Assembly (NCBI RefSeq): GCF_042477335.2
Contig: NC_091245.1
Span: forward strand, 112,998,501-113,062,500
Length of the DNA: 64,000 bases
Direction of reading: 5' to 3'
Source: Ovis canadensis
Taxonomy: Eukaryota; Chordata; Mammalia; Artiodactyla; Bovidae
Of this stretch, positions 54,741-64,000 are shown one piece after another (within the stretch, counting starts at the first letter, position 1; each line of letters starts with the position of its first letter). The notes under the pieces are model-generated. The model worked only from the letters and a program-made list of their open reading frames with translations, was not told where the DNA came from and did not search any database. Made by a program: the position numbers and the translations under genes.

Positions 54741-56762
54741 CAGGGAAAACCACGAGACCATTCAGGTATGACCTAAATCAAATCCCTTACAATTATACAG
54801 TGGAAGTGACAAATAGATTCAAGGGAATAGATCTGACAGAGTGCCTGAAGCACTATGGACGGAGGTTCATAGCATTGTATACGAAGCGGTGATCAAAACC
54901 ATCCCCAAGAAAAAGGAATCCAAGAAGGCAAAATGTTTGTCTGAGGAGGCCTTACAAATAGCTGAGAAAAGAAGAGAAGTGAAAGGCAAAGGACAAAAGT
55001 GGGAAAGATATACCTATCTGAATGCAGAGTTCCAAAGAACAGCAAGAAAAGATTAAGACAGTCTTCTTCAGTGATCAATGCAAAGAAATAGAGGCAAACA
55101 CAGAATGGGAAAGACTAGAGATCTCTTCAAGAAAATTAGAGCTACCAAGGGAACATTTCATGCAAAGATGGGCTCAATAAAGGACAGAAATGGTACGGAC
55201 CTAACAGAAGCAGAAGATATTAAGAAGAGGTAGCAAGAATACACAGAAGAACTGTACAAAAAAGATCTTAATGACCCAGATAACCATGATGGTTTGATCA
55301 CTCACCGACAGCCAAACATTCCTGGAGTGAAAAGTCAAATGGACCTTGGGAAGCGTCACAAAGTTAGTGGAGGTGATGGAATTCTAGCTGAGCTATTTAA
55401 AATCCTAAAAGATGATGCTGTGAAAGTGCTGCACTCAATGTGCCAGCAAATTTGGAAAAGTCAGCAGTGGCCACAGGCCTGGAAAAAGTTGGTTTTCATT
55501 ACAATACAAAAGAAAGGCAATGCGAAAATATGTTCAAACAACCTCACAATTGCACTCATCTCATATGCTAGCAAAGTAATGCTCAAAATTCTGCAAGCCA
55601 GGCTTCAACAGTACATGAACCATGAACTTCCAGATGTACAAGCTGGATTTAGAAAAGGCAGAGGAACCAGAGATCAAATTGCCAACGTCCATTGGATGAT
55701 CAAAAAAGCAAGAGAGTTCCAGAAAAACATCTGCTTTATTGACTACACCAAAGCCTTTATGTGGATCACAACAAACTGTGGAAAATTCTTCAAGAGAAGG
55801 GAATACCAGCCCACCTGACCTGCCTCTTGAGAAATCTGTACGCAGGTCAGGAAGCAACAGTTAGAACTGGGCATGGAACAACAGACTAATTCCAAATTGG
55901 ATAAGGAGTACATCAAGGCTGTTTATTGTCACCCCACTTATTTAACTTATATTCAGAGTACATCACGCAAAATGCCAGGCTGGATGAAGCACAAGCTGGA
56001 CTCAAGTTTGCCGGGAGAAATATCAATAACTGCAGATATACAGATGACACCACCCTTATGTCAGAATGTGAAGAGAAACTAAAGAGTCTCTTGATAAAAG
56101 TGAAAGAGGAGAGTGAAAAAGTTGGCTTAAAACTCAACATTCAAAAAATGAAGATCACAGCATCTGGTCCCATCACTTCATGGGAAATAGATGGCGTAAC
56201 AAAAGAAACAGTGAGAGATTTGATTTGGGGGAGCTCCAAAATCAATGCAGATGGTGACTGCAGCCATAAATTTAAAAGATGCTTGCTCCTCGGAAGAAGA
56301 GCTATGACCAACCTAGATAGCATATTAAGAAGCAGAGACGTTACTTTGCTGACAAAGGTCTGTCTAGTCAAAGCTATGGTTTTTCCAGTAGTCATGTATG
56401 GATGTGAGAGCTGGCCTATCAAGAAAGCTGAGTGCCAAAGAACTGATGCTTTTGAACTGTGGTGTTGGAGAAGACTTGAGGGTCCCTTGGACTGCAAGGA
56501 GATCCAACCAGTCAATCCTAAAGGAAATCAGTCCTGAATATTCACTGGAAGGAATTGAAGCTGAAGCTCCAATACTTTGGCCACCTGATGTGAAGAAATG
56601 ACTCATTGGAAAAGACCTGATGCTAGGAAAGATTGAAGGTGAGAGGAGAAGGGGATGACAGAGAATGAGACGGCTGGATGGCATCACCCACTCTATCAAT
56701 GTGAGTTTGAGCAAGCTATGTGAGTTGGGACATGACTGAGCAACTGAACTGACTGACTGACA
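54741..56762 (+). mobile_element. BovB LINE, 2-kb 5'-truncated copy
   Basis: It starts after the endonuclease domain (GGGAAAACCACGAGACCATT), covers RT (RKGRGTRDQIANVHW; NCRYTDDTTLMSE with YTDD in place of YADD) and the C-terminal part, and ends CAACTGAACTGACTGACTGA. Many small indels place it in at least four frames. Confidence 0.92.
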
Positions 56763-57125
56763 GGTACCGTGACTATTCTGAGGTCAACCGTCAAAGGTCA
56801 AAAGGTGGGTGGTGGCCCAGTGCCTCAAAACAGTTGCAATAACTCTCATAAGCTTATGAAACTACTCAGCCCATAAAACTAACCATGCCATATTTCGGGG
56901 CCTCTCACCTTCTGAGATAGCATAACCCTGTCGAGTATCTTTCTCTCTAAATAAAACCACTTCTTCCCTGTCACTTTGTTTCTCACTGAATTCTTTCTGC
57001 AATGAGGTATCAAGGAACTGGGCTTCATTAAATGCTGAAGCTAGGTGTATGATCTCAGTAGGAAGAGTGTGAGTTTTGGCTAGATTTGAGTCCCAGCCTC
57101 GTTGGTTCAAGTCCCAATTTCAGTT
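56763..57125 (+). mobile_element. ERV1-type LTR remnant
   Basis: GAGATAGCATAACCCTGTCG, CTCTAAATAAAACCACTTCT (poly(A) signal) and CACTGAATTCTTTCTGCAAT are typical of an old class I ERV LTR R/U5 region. The 5' part appears displaced by the BovB. Confidence 0.45.
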
Positions 57126-57261
57126 ACACAGTTTCATAGTCACCAATTGATTTGCTTTGTTTTTACTTGTCATTTGTTATCTGCCTTATGACTGAATGTG
57201 CATTTGTGTTTATATATATTTTATTTGTAAAATATCATGTTAAGCCTCAAATAAATGCTAC

Positions 57262-57756
57262 TGTTGGGGAGGAAGAAACTTTCCCTCACCCTTCTCAAGT
57301 TATTTTGGCTGGTCTAGTAATTAAATTCACACAAGACAAATCAACAAGAGGGGAAAAAAACAAATTTGTGTGCACAGAGATCCCAGGAATGGTACCTATG
57401 AAGCAGTTTTTTAGACTTTTTAGACAAACAATAAATTTGTGAGGAATTGATAAGAAAAACATAGGCTTTGGGTGCTTAACTAATGAAGAATCTACAGAGT
57501 TTACTCAAGTAGCAAAGTTTATTTATACACACTTCTTGGCCCCAATATCACTAACCCTGTTGAAAAGGGTATCCTTATATCTCCAGGTGCAGGGAGGATA
57601 CCTTTCACGTGAGAAATTTATTTTCTACTTTCAAGGAGACAGAGAGGAAGGCCAGAGCATTCCTCTTGTATTGGCCTTTCCTTAAGTATCTCCCATTCAA
57701 AATAATCAATATACCATTTTGGCATATCTGGGGGCAGCCTGGCCTGAGTCCCAACA
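57262..57756 (+). mobile_element. LTR-like unit with TGTTGGG/CCCAACA ends
   Basis: It begins TGTTGGGGAGG and ends GAGTCCCAACA, a perfect 7-bp inverted terminus with TG...CA. An AATAAA lies near 57429. I recall similar LTRs in mammals but cannot name the family, and no clear target-site duplication flanks it. Confidence 0.45.
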
Positions 57757-58739
57757 CCTCCCTCTGTGAAAAAAGAAAACCAAAACGAAAGAAAAGAAAT
57801 GGTTAGTATACCTCCACTCCCTTAGCCTGAGTTAGGTTGCACCCTAGATACACTTCTGTCATCAGATTTATTAAACTACATCGTAATAATCATTTTGTTG
57901 GGTTCTGCCTATTAGACATAATTTCTTGTGGGTAAACATTCTGTCTCCTTCATCACTGTGTTCTCAGCTTACAAGGCAGTGCATTGCCCAGAGTTTCCCA
58001 GCTCCTGTAACTTAGCACCTTTGTAGAGTGTAAACAGGTTACAGGCGTCCCAGGAGATCCTGAAGGCTGTAAACTTTTTATAGTGATACAAAAACCAAAA
58101 CCATATTTCATAACCACTTAAATGTTCACTTCAATTAAAATTATATTTGAATATTATTTATATGGCTTTCCTATTTTCCGTTATCTTAGCAAAAGACTTT
58201 AGGTATAATGCCCACCACCAGAATGTCCTCTATTGGCAATACTAAGAAGCACCTCCCTCAGTAATGCCATGTAAATATCATCCTTGTTTGTGTGTGCCAG
58301 GATGTGAAGTTTTGGGAGCAGTGATCCACCTAGAAGGATTCTGAAAAGGGATTTGAATTAAATAAGATTGCATGAATGAACTGATGAATGTACTGGCTTT
58401 GCCTATTAGTAACTGCAAATCTCCAGCATGCCCAAACCTTGGTATTCCAGTCAAAAACAGAACAATGACTATCTTATAGAATTATGATTAATAATAACTG
58501 ATCCAAGTTCAGCTATAAAACACTATGTAATGTAAATTTAGTTACTGACTTTGGCAGTAACAGTTACACTACTTTCCCTAACTGATCTCCCTTTCTTCAG
58601 CCTCACTCCTCTGCCATTAAGAATTCTGCACCAAAAAAAAAAAAGAATTCTGCACCCAATTCTAGTAGAGGGAGGAGGGTTTCCCCACACTGCCAAGCAT
58701 CACTAGCTGGGTGTCCTACAATTAAACACAATTCTGATG
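57757..58739. other. Unassigned intergenic sequence
   Basis: No gene seen. It includes the poly(A)-only insertion at 58619-58656. Confidence 0.45.
58619..58656 (+). mobile_element. Poly(A)-only insertion with 14-bp target-site duplication
   Basis: AAGAATTCTGCACC at 58619-58632 is repeated exactly at 58643-58656, with only As between them. The first copy follows ATT, so the nick site TT/AAGA is close to the L1 endonuclease preference. Confidence 0.8.
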
Positions 58740-59420
58740 CTATCCAGTGAGAGGTTAAGGACTCAGACTCACAAGACTTCCCCCTCTGCCCACTTCAGAC
58801 AATCAGTTGCAAGTCCAGAGTGTCATCTGTGCTTCTGACCTACTGGCTATAGGTGAGAGGTTCCACTGACTCCTTCCTTGGGTTCAATGAACTTGCTAGA
58901 ACAGCTTACAGAACTCAGAGAAACATTTTACTTACTAGATGATCAGTTTATTATGAAAGGATATAACTCAATAAGAGCCAGATAGAAGAAATACACAGAG
59001 CAAGGTATGGCGGAAAGGCTCAGAACTTCTACGCCCTCTCTGAGACTGCTACTCTCAAATCTCCACATGTTAACCAACGCAGAAGCTCTGAACCCTGTCC
59101 TTTGGGGGGTTTTGGAGGCTTCATTACACAGGTTTTATTGACTAAATCATTGATCACTGGTTGATTCAACCTCCAATCCATCTCCCCTCCCTAAGGGTCA
59201 AGAGAGGTGGGAGTGAGAGTTCCAACCCTCTAATCCCAGGGTTGGTTCTCTGGGCAACCAGCCCCCATCCCTAGGTGGGGCTCAAATTTCACCTCATTTG
59301 CATAACAGACTATATCTGTATCCTTCTCATCCCTTAGGAAACTCCAAGGGTCTTAGAGCTCTGTGCCAGAAATAGAAATGAAGACCAAATATATGTTTGT
59401 TTTTTTTTTAATTATCAGTC
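58740..59420 (+). mobile_element. Ancient LTR-like element
   Basis: CTTGCTAGAACAGCTTACAG, AGTTTATTATGAAAGGATAT, TTCCAACCCTCTAATCCCAG, CTGGGCAACCAGCCCCCATC and GAAGACCAAATATATG form a recognisable eutherian ERV LTR pattern. Family name not assigned. Confidence 0.55.
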
Positions 59421-59924
59421 ACAAAGTCAGAGCCATATATCCTGCTCTTATGAGCAAATCATTCTTCAAGTCTTTTTCCCCAAATCACTCCTTAAATTAA
59501 AAATTTCTAGACAGCTCCCCTTTGCCTACAGTTTTTTGCAGTTAAGCCTAACTGAGGCCACGGGGACCTTCAAGTTTTAACTTTGAGGCAGATCCCTCTC
59601 TTCGCTATGACCCTACAACAGGTCCAAGGGGGAAATCCAAGACCAATGAGCCAGGTACACCAGCCACTAAGGATGGGAGATCCCAGAGTCAAGCTATATT
59701 AAACATGTTTATCCAGAGAAGTCATAAGCAACAGCATGAAGGCAGGCTCAGTAGATGAGGCGGGCAACAAGAAGTCAAAGCTGCAGCAGCAGCAGCGGTC
59801 TTGGGTTTAGAGGTGCGGTAAGGACATAAGCAATACGTTTTCATCAGAATTAAGGCCGTTATGTTCCCCTAGCAAACAGCCTCCAAATTAAGTGGCTTAT
59901 CACAACACAGCTTTATTACTTGTT
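59421..59924. other. Unassigned flank of the composite insertion
   Basis: No gene or named repeat was recognised. Confidence 0.4.
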
Positions 59925-59984
59925 AATGCAAAGTCTGCCCTCTGATATCCTCTTGCAACACCTCCCATCTTACTTGAGTTTCTC

Positions 59985-60570
59985 TTACCTTGGGCGTGGG
60001 GTATCTCTTCACGGCGGCTCCAGCAAACCACAGCTGCTGCTCCTTACCTTGGATGAGGGGTATCTCCTTCCGCCACCCTTCCTGACCTTCAACGTGGGAT
60101 GGCTCCCCTAGGCCCTCCTGCGCCCTCACAGCCACCACTCCTTGGAGGTGGGGTTGCCCCTCCCGGCCGCCGCCCCTAGCCTTAGGCGTGGGGTTGCTGC
60201 TCCTGGTCTAGGCCCTGGCCTCGGCCATGGGGTTGCTCCTTCCTGCTGCCGCCCTTGGCCTCCGGCGCCCCTGGCCTCGGACGCGGGCTGGCTCCTCTCG
60301 GGCGCCTCCCCGGGCCTCAGACGTGGGGTGGCTCCTCTCGGCCTTCGCCCCTGACCTCGGACATGGGGTGGTTCCTCCTGGCCACCTCCCCTGGCCTCAG
60401 ACGCGGGGTAGCTTCTCCTGGCGATCAACCCCGACCTCGGACACGCGGTAGCTCCTCTTGGCCGTTCCTGCGCCCTTGCAGCCTGGCACTCTAGGCCGCT
60501 GCCCCTGACCTCGGACATGAGGTAGCTCTCGGCCGCGCTTACTGCGCCGGCCCGCCGCCGCCGCCGCCGC
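59985..60570. repeat. GC-rich VNTR, roughly 40-bp unit
   Basis: About 11 imperfect copies of a unit like CTGACCTCGGACGTGGGGTG followed by GCTCCTCTCGGCCGCCGCC. The clearest phased copies are at about 60270-60440, and a (CCG)n run lies at about 60553-60571. High CpG density. Open frames on both strands (60126-60518 minus; 60142-60494 plus, three frames) are a by-product of composition, not genes. Confidence 0.88.
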
Positions 60571-60580
60571 CTGCGCTTAG

Positions 60581-61644
60581 TGGATCACAATAAGCTGTGG
60601 AAAATTCTCAAAGAGATGGGAATACCAGACCACCTGACTTGCCTCTTGAGAAATCTGTATGCAGGCCAGGAAGCAACAGTTAGAACTGGACATGGAACAG
60701 ACTGGTTCCAAATAAACCAAAAGGAAAAAGAGTACATCAAGGCTGTATATTGTCACCCTGCTTATTTAACTTATATGCAGAGTACATCATGAGAAACGCT
60801 GGACTGGAAGAAACACAAGCTGGAATCAAGATTGCCGGGAGAAACATCAATAACCTTAGATATGCAGATGACACCACCCTTATGGCAGAGAGTGAAGAGG
60901 AACTAAAAAGCCTCTTGATGAAAGTGAAAGTGGAGAGTGAAAAAGTTGACTTAAAGCTCAACATTCGGAAAACGAAGATCACGGCATCCAGTCCCATCAC
61001 TCCATGGGAAATAGATGGAGAAACAGTGGAAACAGTGTCAGACTTTATTTTGGGGGGCTCCAAAATCACTGCAGATGGTGATTGCAGCCATGAAATTAAA
61101 AGATGCTTACTCCTTGGAAGAAAAGTTATGACCAACCTAGATAGCATATTCCAAACCAGAGACATTACTTTGCCGACTAAGGTCCGCCTAGTCAAGGCTA
61201 TGGTTTTTCCAGTGGTCATATATGGATGTGAGAGTTGGACGGTGAAGAAAGCTGAGAGCCAAAGAATTGATGCTTTTGAACTGTGGTGTTGGAGAAGATG
61301 CTTGAGAGTCCCTTGGACTGCAAGGAGATCCAACCAGTCCATTCTGAAGGAGATCAGCCCTGGGATTTCTTTGGAAGGAATGATGCTAAAGCTGAAACTC
61401 CAGTACTTTGGCCACCTCATGCGAAGAGTTGACTCATTGGAAAAGACTCTGCTGCTGGGAGGGATTGGGGGCAGGAGGAAAAGGGGATGACCGAGGATGA
61501 GATGGCTGGATGGCATCACTGACTCGATGGACGCAACTCTGAGTGAACTCCAGGAGTTGGTATGGACAGGGAGGCCTGGTGTGCTGCGATTCATGGGGTC
61601 GCAAAGAGTCGGACACAACTGAGCGACTGAACTGAACTGAACTG
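60581..61644 (+). mobile_element. BovB 3' half within the composite, 246-codon open frame
   Basis: It starts abruptly at TGGATCACAATAAGCTGTGG (RT palm). The frame at 60750-61490 holds LRYADDTTLMAESEE with intact YADD, CESWTVKKAE and the Arg-rich GGRRKRG end. Close to other young BovB copies here (32855-33714). It ends ACTGAACTGAACTG. Confidence 0.93.
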
Positions 61645-61655
61645 AATGCAAAGTC

Positions 61656-61959
61656 AGTTGCAGGTCTGGGAAACTGCAAAATAATTATCATCTGTGGAGC
61701 AAGTCACAGTAATTACACCATGAGGCCTTCTTAGTTGCAGAAGAAATAATACTTCTGGAGTATCTTGCAGGTTTTTCTTGCTTTAGCCTGGCAATGAAAT
61801 ATGTCATTTTTGCCAACAGCCCATTGTCCACAAGTCAGATGCCCCCATCTAATTTTAAAATGACTGATAAATGTGGGTGTGGTAGCTAGAATCCAAATAT
61901 GTAACCCATATACATTCCTTACCCATCGATTACACACATATCATCCCTCCCATCAAACA
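61656..61959. other. Unassigned intergenic sequence
   Basis: No feature was recognised. Confidence 0.4.
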
Positions 61960-62240
61960 ATGTAGCCTATTTTTCCTCTCTCTAAATCTAACATTGTCAC
62001 TTCTTTGACCAGTAGAATGTGGCAGAAAATATGTAGGAGTAGCCTAGCCCTTAAGAAGTGGCATCTACTGTTTTCCCTCTCTTGGACCTCAGTCTCCATG
62101 GATAGGGAAGTCCAGGCTATCCTGTTGGAGAGACAGCAGTCATGGAGAGTGAGACACAACGTGGAGAGAGAGGCATGGAGGAGAACTAAGGAGCCCCTGC
62201 CAAATTCCCAGCTGAATGCAGCCCCATAATGGCTGGCAAT
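61960..62240 (+). mobile_element. MLT1-type (MaLR) LTR
   Basis: GACCAGTAGAATGTGGCAGA, TAGCCCTTAAGAAGTGGCAT, TATCCTGTTGGAGAGA and the AAATTCCCAGCTGAATGC block follow the MLT1 order. Confidence 0.7.
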
Positions 62241-62264
62241 ATCCATAGTTCAGTCAACACAAAA

Positions 62265-62670
62265 AAATCAGAGGAATAACCTGAAAATCCATCAACTGGC
62301 AAGTGGATAAATACAATATAGTAAATTCATAAAACAGAATATTTTTGGTGATAAAAAAGAACTAAGTATTGATACATGTTACAAAGTAAATGAACCATTT
62401 ATATGAAATATTAAGAATAATCAAATCCATAGAAAAAAATAGTGGCTATGTAGGGCTGAGAGGGTTTGGGGAAATGGGGTGTGACTGCAACGGGTATGGG
62501 GTTTTTTGGGGGGTGATAAAAATGTCCTAAATTTGATTGTGATGATGATGACACAATTCTGTGAATATACTAAAAAAACCATTCAACTATACATTTATGT
62601 ATAGTTAAACTATACATTTAATTACACATTTATGGTATGTGGATTATATTTCAATAAAGCTGTTTTTAAA
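62265..62670 (+). mobile_element. L1M-type 3' end
   Basis: AAATCCATCAACTGGCAAGT, GTATTGATACATGTTACAAA, TGTGAATATACTAAAAAAAC and TATATTTCAATAAAGCTGTT are in L1 3'-end order. Confidence 0.8.
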
Positions 62671-63079
62671 AATCAAGATAATTTATATACCCTCATAACT
62701 CTTGATAAAAATTATCCAAAACTCACAAATAAGGTGAAAGGATGACTGCCTGTAGTTTCAAGGTCATACACAAGCATGGTCCAAGAGGTTTCCCCAAGGA
62801 TTATCTCACCCTTTCCTTCTAGGCTGTCCAATGCTCTAACCACAGCCACAGGTGTCTGCTGACCACCTAAAATATAGCAAGCACAACCCAATGTTTAATT
62901 TTATTTAATTTTAATTAATTTAAATGTTAAAGCTAGAGTTATTGGAAAACTTTTAAATATATATATACATATATATATATATACTTTTTTATAACAGAGG
63001 TCTTTGTCTTTATTTGTATCATAGGTAGGGTTTGGGGAAGTTGTTTTTGGCTGAGCCACACACCTTGTGGAATCTTATT
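62671..63079. other. AT-rich intergenic, with (TA)n
   Basis: No gene. A (TA)n/(CATA) microsatellite lies at about 62955-62992. Confidence 0.6.
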
Positions 63080-63295
63080 GTTATTTTTTTTTAATCTTTT
63101 AATTGGAGAAAAATTGCTTTATAATGTGTTGGTTTCTGCCATACAACAATGTGAATCAACTATAATTATACATATATTCTCTTTCTTGAGCTTCCCTGCT
63201 CTCCCCACCACCACCACCACACCCTTCTAGGTCATCACAGAGTGCCAGGCTGTGTTCCTTGTGTTGATATAGCAACTTCTCACCAGCTATACATG
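63080..63295 (-). mobile_element. Antisense bovine L1 3' UTR
   Basis: GTGTTGGTTTCTGCCATACA, CAACAATGTGAATCAACTAT and TAGGTCATCACAGAGTGCCA are the reverse complement of the bovine L1 3' end. It is cut at about 63296 by BovB. Confidence 0.85.
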
Positions 63296-64000
63296 CCAAA
63301 CAATGCTCCAACTACCGCAAAATTGCACTCATTTCACATGCTAGCAAAGTAATGCTCAAAATTCTCCAAGCAAGGCTTCAACAGAACATGAACCGAGAAC
63401 CCCCAAACGTTCAAGCTGAGTTTAGAAAAGGCAGAGGAACCAGAAAAAGCAGAGAATTCCAGAAAAACATCTGCTTCTGCTTCATTGACTATGCTAAAGC
63501 CTTTGAATTCGAGGAACACAACAAACTGTGGGAAATTCTTCAAGAGATGGGAATACCAGACCACCTTACCTGCCTCCTGCAAAACCTATAAACAGGTCAA
63601 GAAGCAACAGTTAGAAGCAGACAAGGAACAATGGACTGGTTCCAAACTGGGAAAGGAGTATGTCAAGACTATATATTGTCACCCTGCTAATTTAACTTAA
63701 ATGCAGAGTATGTCATGAGAAATGCCAGGCTGGATGAATGATAAGCTAGAATCAAGATTGCCAGAGAAATATCAATAACCTCAGATAAGCAAATGACATC
63801 ACCCTTGTAGCAGAAAGTGAAGAGGAATCAAAGAGCCTCTTGATGAAGGTGAAAGAGGAGAGTGAAAAAACTGGCTTTAAAAAAGAAAAGAAAAGAAAAA
63901 ACTGGCTTAAAACTCAACATTCAAAAAATTAAGATCATGGCATCAGGTCCCATCACTTCATGCAAATAGATGGGGAAACTGGAAACAGTGAGAAACTTTA
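63296..64000 (+). mobile_element. BovB LINE running off the window
   Basis: It starts in RT (CCAAACAATGCTCCAACTAC) and continues past the catalytic region to the window end. Frames are broken by deletions, one between RGTRKS and REFQKNICFC near 63445. It contains an A-rich insertion at 63878-63894. Confidence 0.9.
63864..63908 (+). mobile_element. A-rich insertion with 14-bp duplication inside BovB
   Basis: GAAAAAACTGGCTT at 63864-63877 is repeated exactly at 63895-63908. Between them lies only TAAAAAAGAAAAGAAAA. Other BovB copies have one uninterrupted copy of this stretch. Confidence 0.75.

Larger units (their letters stand above)
59936..61644 (+). mobile_element. Composite retroelement: CpG-rich VNTR fused to BovB 3' half
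   Basis: AATGCAAAGTC at 59925-59935 is repeated at 61645-61655, bounding a single 1.7-kb insertion. The first about 645 bp is a GC-rich tandem repeat; the rest is BovB from mid-RT to its ACTGA tail. One target-site duplication around both parts means they entered together as one RNA-derived unit. The layout (VNTR then LINE-type 3' end) recalls primate SVA elements, though the parts are unrelated. Confidence 0.85.

Noticed and set aside
60126..60518. 130-codon minus-strand Pro/Arg/Gly-rich frame and three plus-strand frames in the VNTR
   Set aside because: Low-complexity frames on both strands are produced by the GC-rich tandem repeat; there is no domain and no context for a gene.

Overview
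The window is nuclear DNA from a ruminant, most likely a bovid. The evidence is the dominance of BovB (RTE-type) LINEs, Bov-tA SINEs, artiodactyl CHR SINEs and bovine-type L1s; at least 14 BovB pieces can be recognised. Genus or species cannot be fixed from the sequence alone. There is no bacterial or organellar signal.

One host protein-coding gene is well supported: an intelectin (ITLN2-like, secreted calcium-dependent lectin) on the minus strand. Seven coding exons between 29865 and 19928 all have GT-AG junctions and matching phases, giving 318 codons plus stop. The signal-peptide exon has no in-frame ATG; a small in-phase candidate exon upstream (30177-30266) could supply one. The upstream end of a second intelectin copy lies at 1-7573 (signal-peptide exon at 201-264; the rest of that gene is left of the window). 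The 5' flanks of the two copies (1-7573 and 29602-35130) are paralogous. Similarity is high near the gene and falls sharply beyond about 3.2 kb, as gene conversion would produce. Several BovB copies are present in only one of the two flanks.

Region by region: 1-7.6 kb, duplicated intelectin flank with three private BovB insertions. 7.6-13.5 kb, BovB and an L1 carrying nested BovBs. 13.5-19.4 kb, old DNA transposons (MER2, MER5A), LTR-like elements and a VDAC2 retropseudogene. 19.9-30.3 kb, the intelectin gene, with BovB and L1 in its introns. 30.3-35.1 kb, its duplicated flank. 35-42.7 kb, L1 fragments, CHR SINEs and an L1 with a 5' UTR that contains tandem repeats. 42.97-49.10 kb, a degraded gammaretrovirus-like endogenous retrovirus on the minus strand, with two 300-bp LTRs, tRNA-Pro-type primer site, polypurine tract and broken gag, pro, pol and env. 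50.3-56.8 kb, SINEs, L1, an HNRNPDL retropseudogene split by a SINE, and BovBs. 56.8-59.4 kb, LTR-like remnants. 59.94-61.64 kb, a composite insertion made of a CpG-rich roughly 40-bp tandem repeat fused to the 3' half of a BovB, bounded by an 11-bp target-site duplication. 61.9-64.0 kb, MLT1, L1 and another BovB.

The most unusual items are the VNTR-BovB composite (SVA-like in architecture), the intelectin start-codon puzzle, the conversion-like identity step between the paralogous flanks, three insertions that consist of only an A-rich or poly(A) tract between target-site duplications, and a CpG-dense block inside the ERV gag region. All family assignments were made by eye from memory of consensus sequences; no database search was run.
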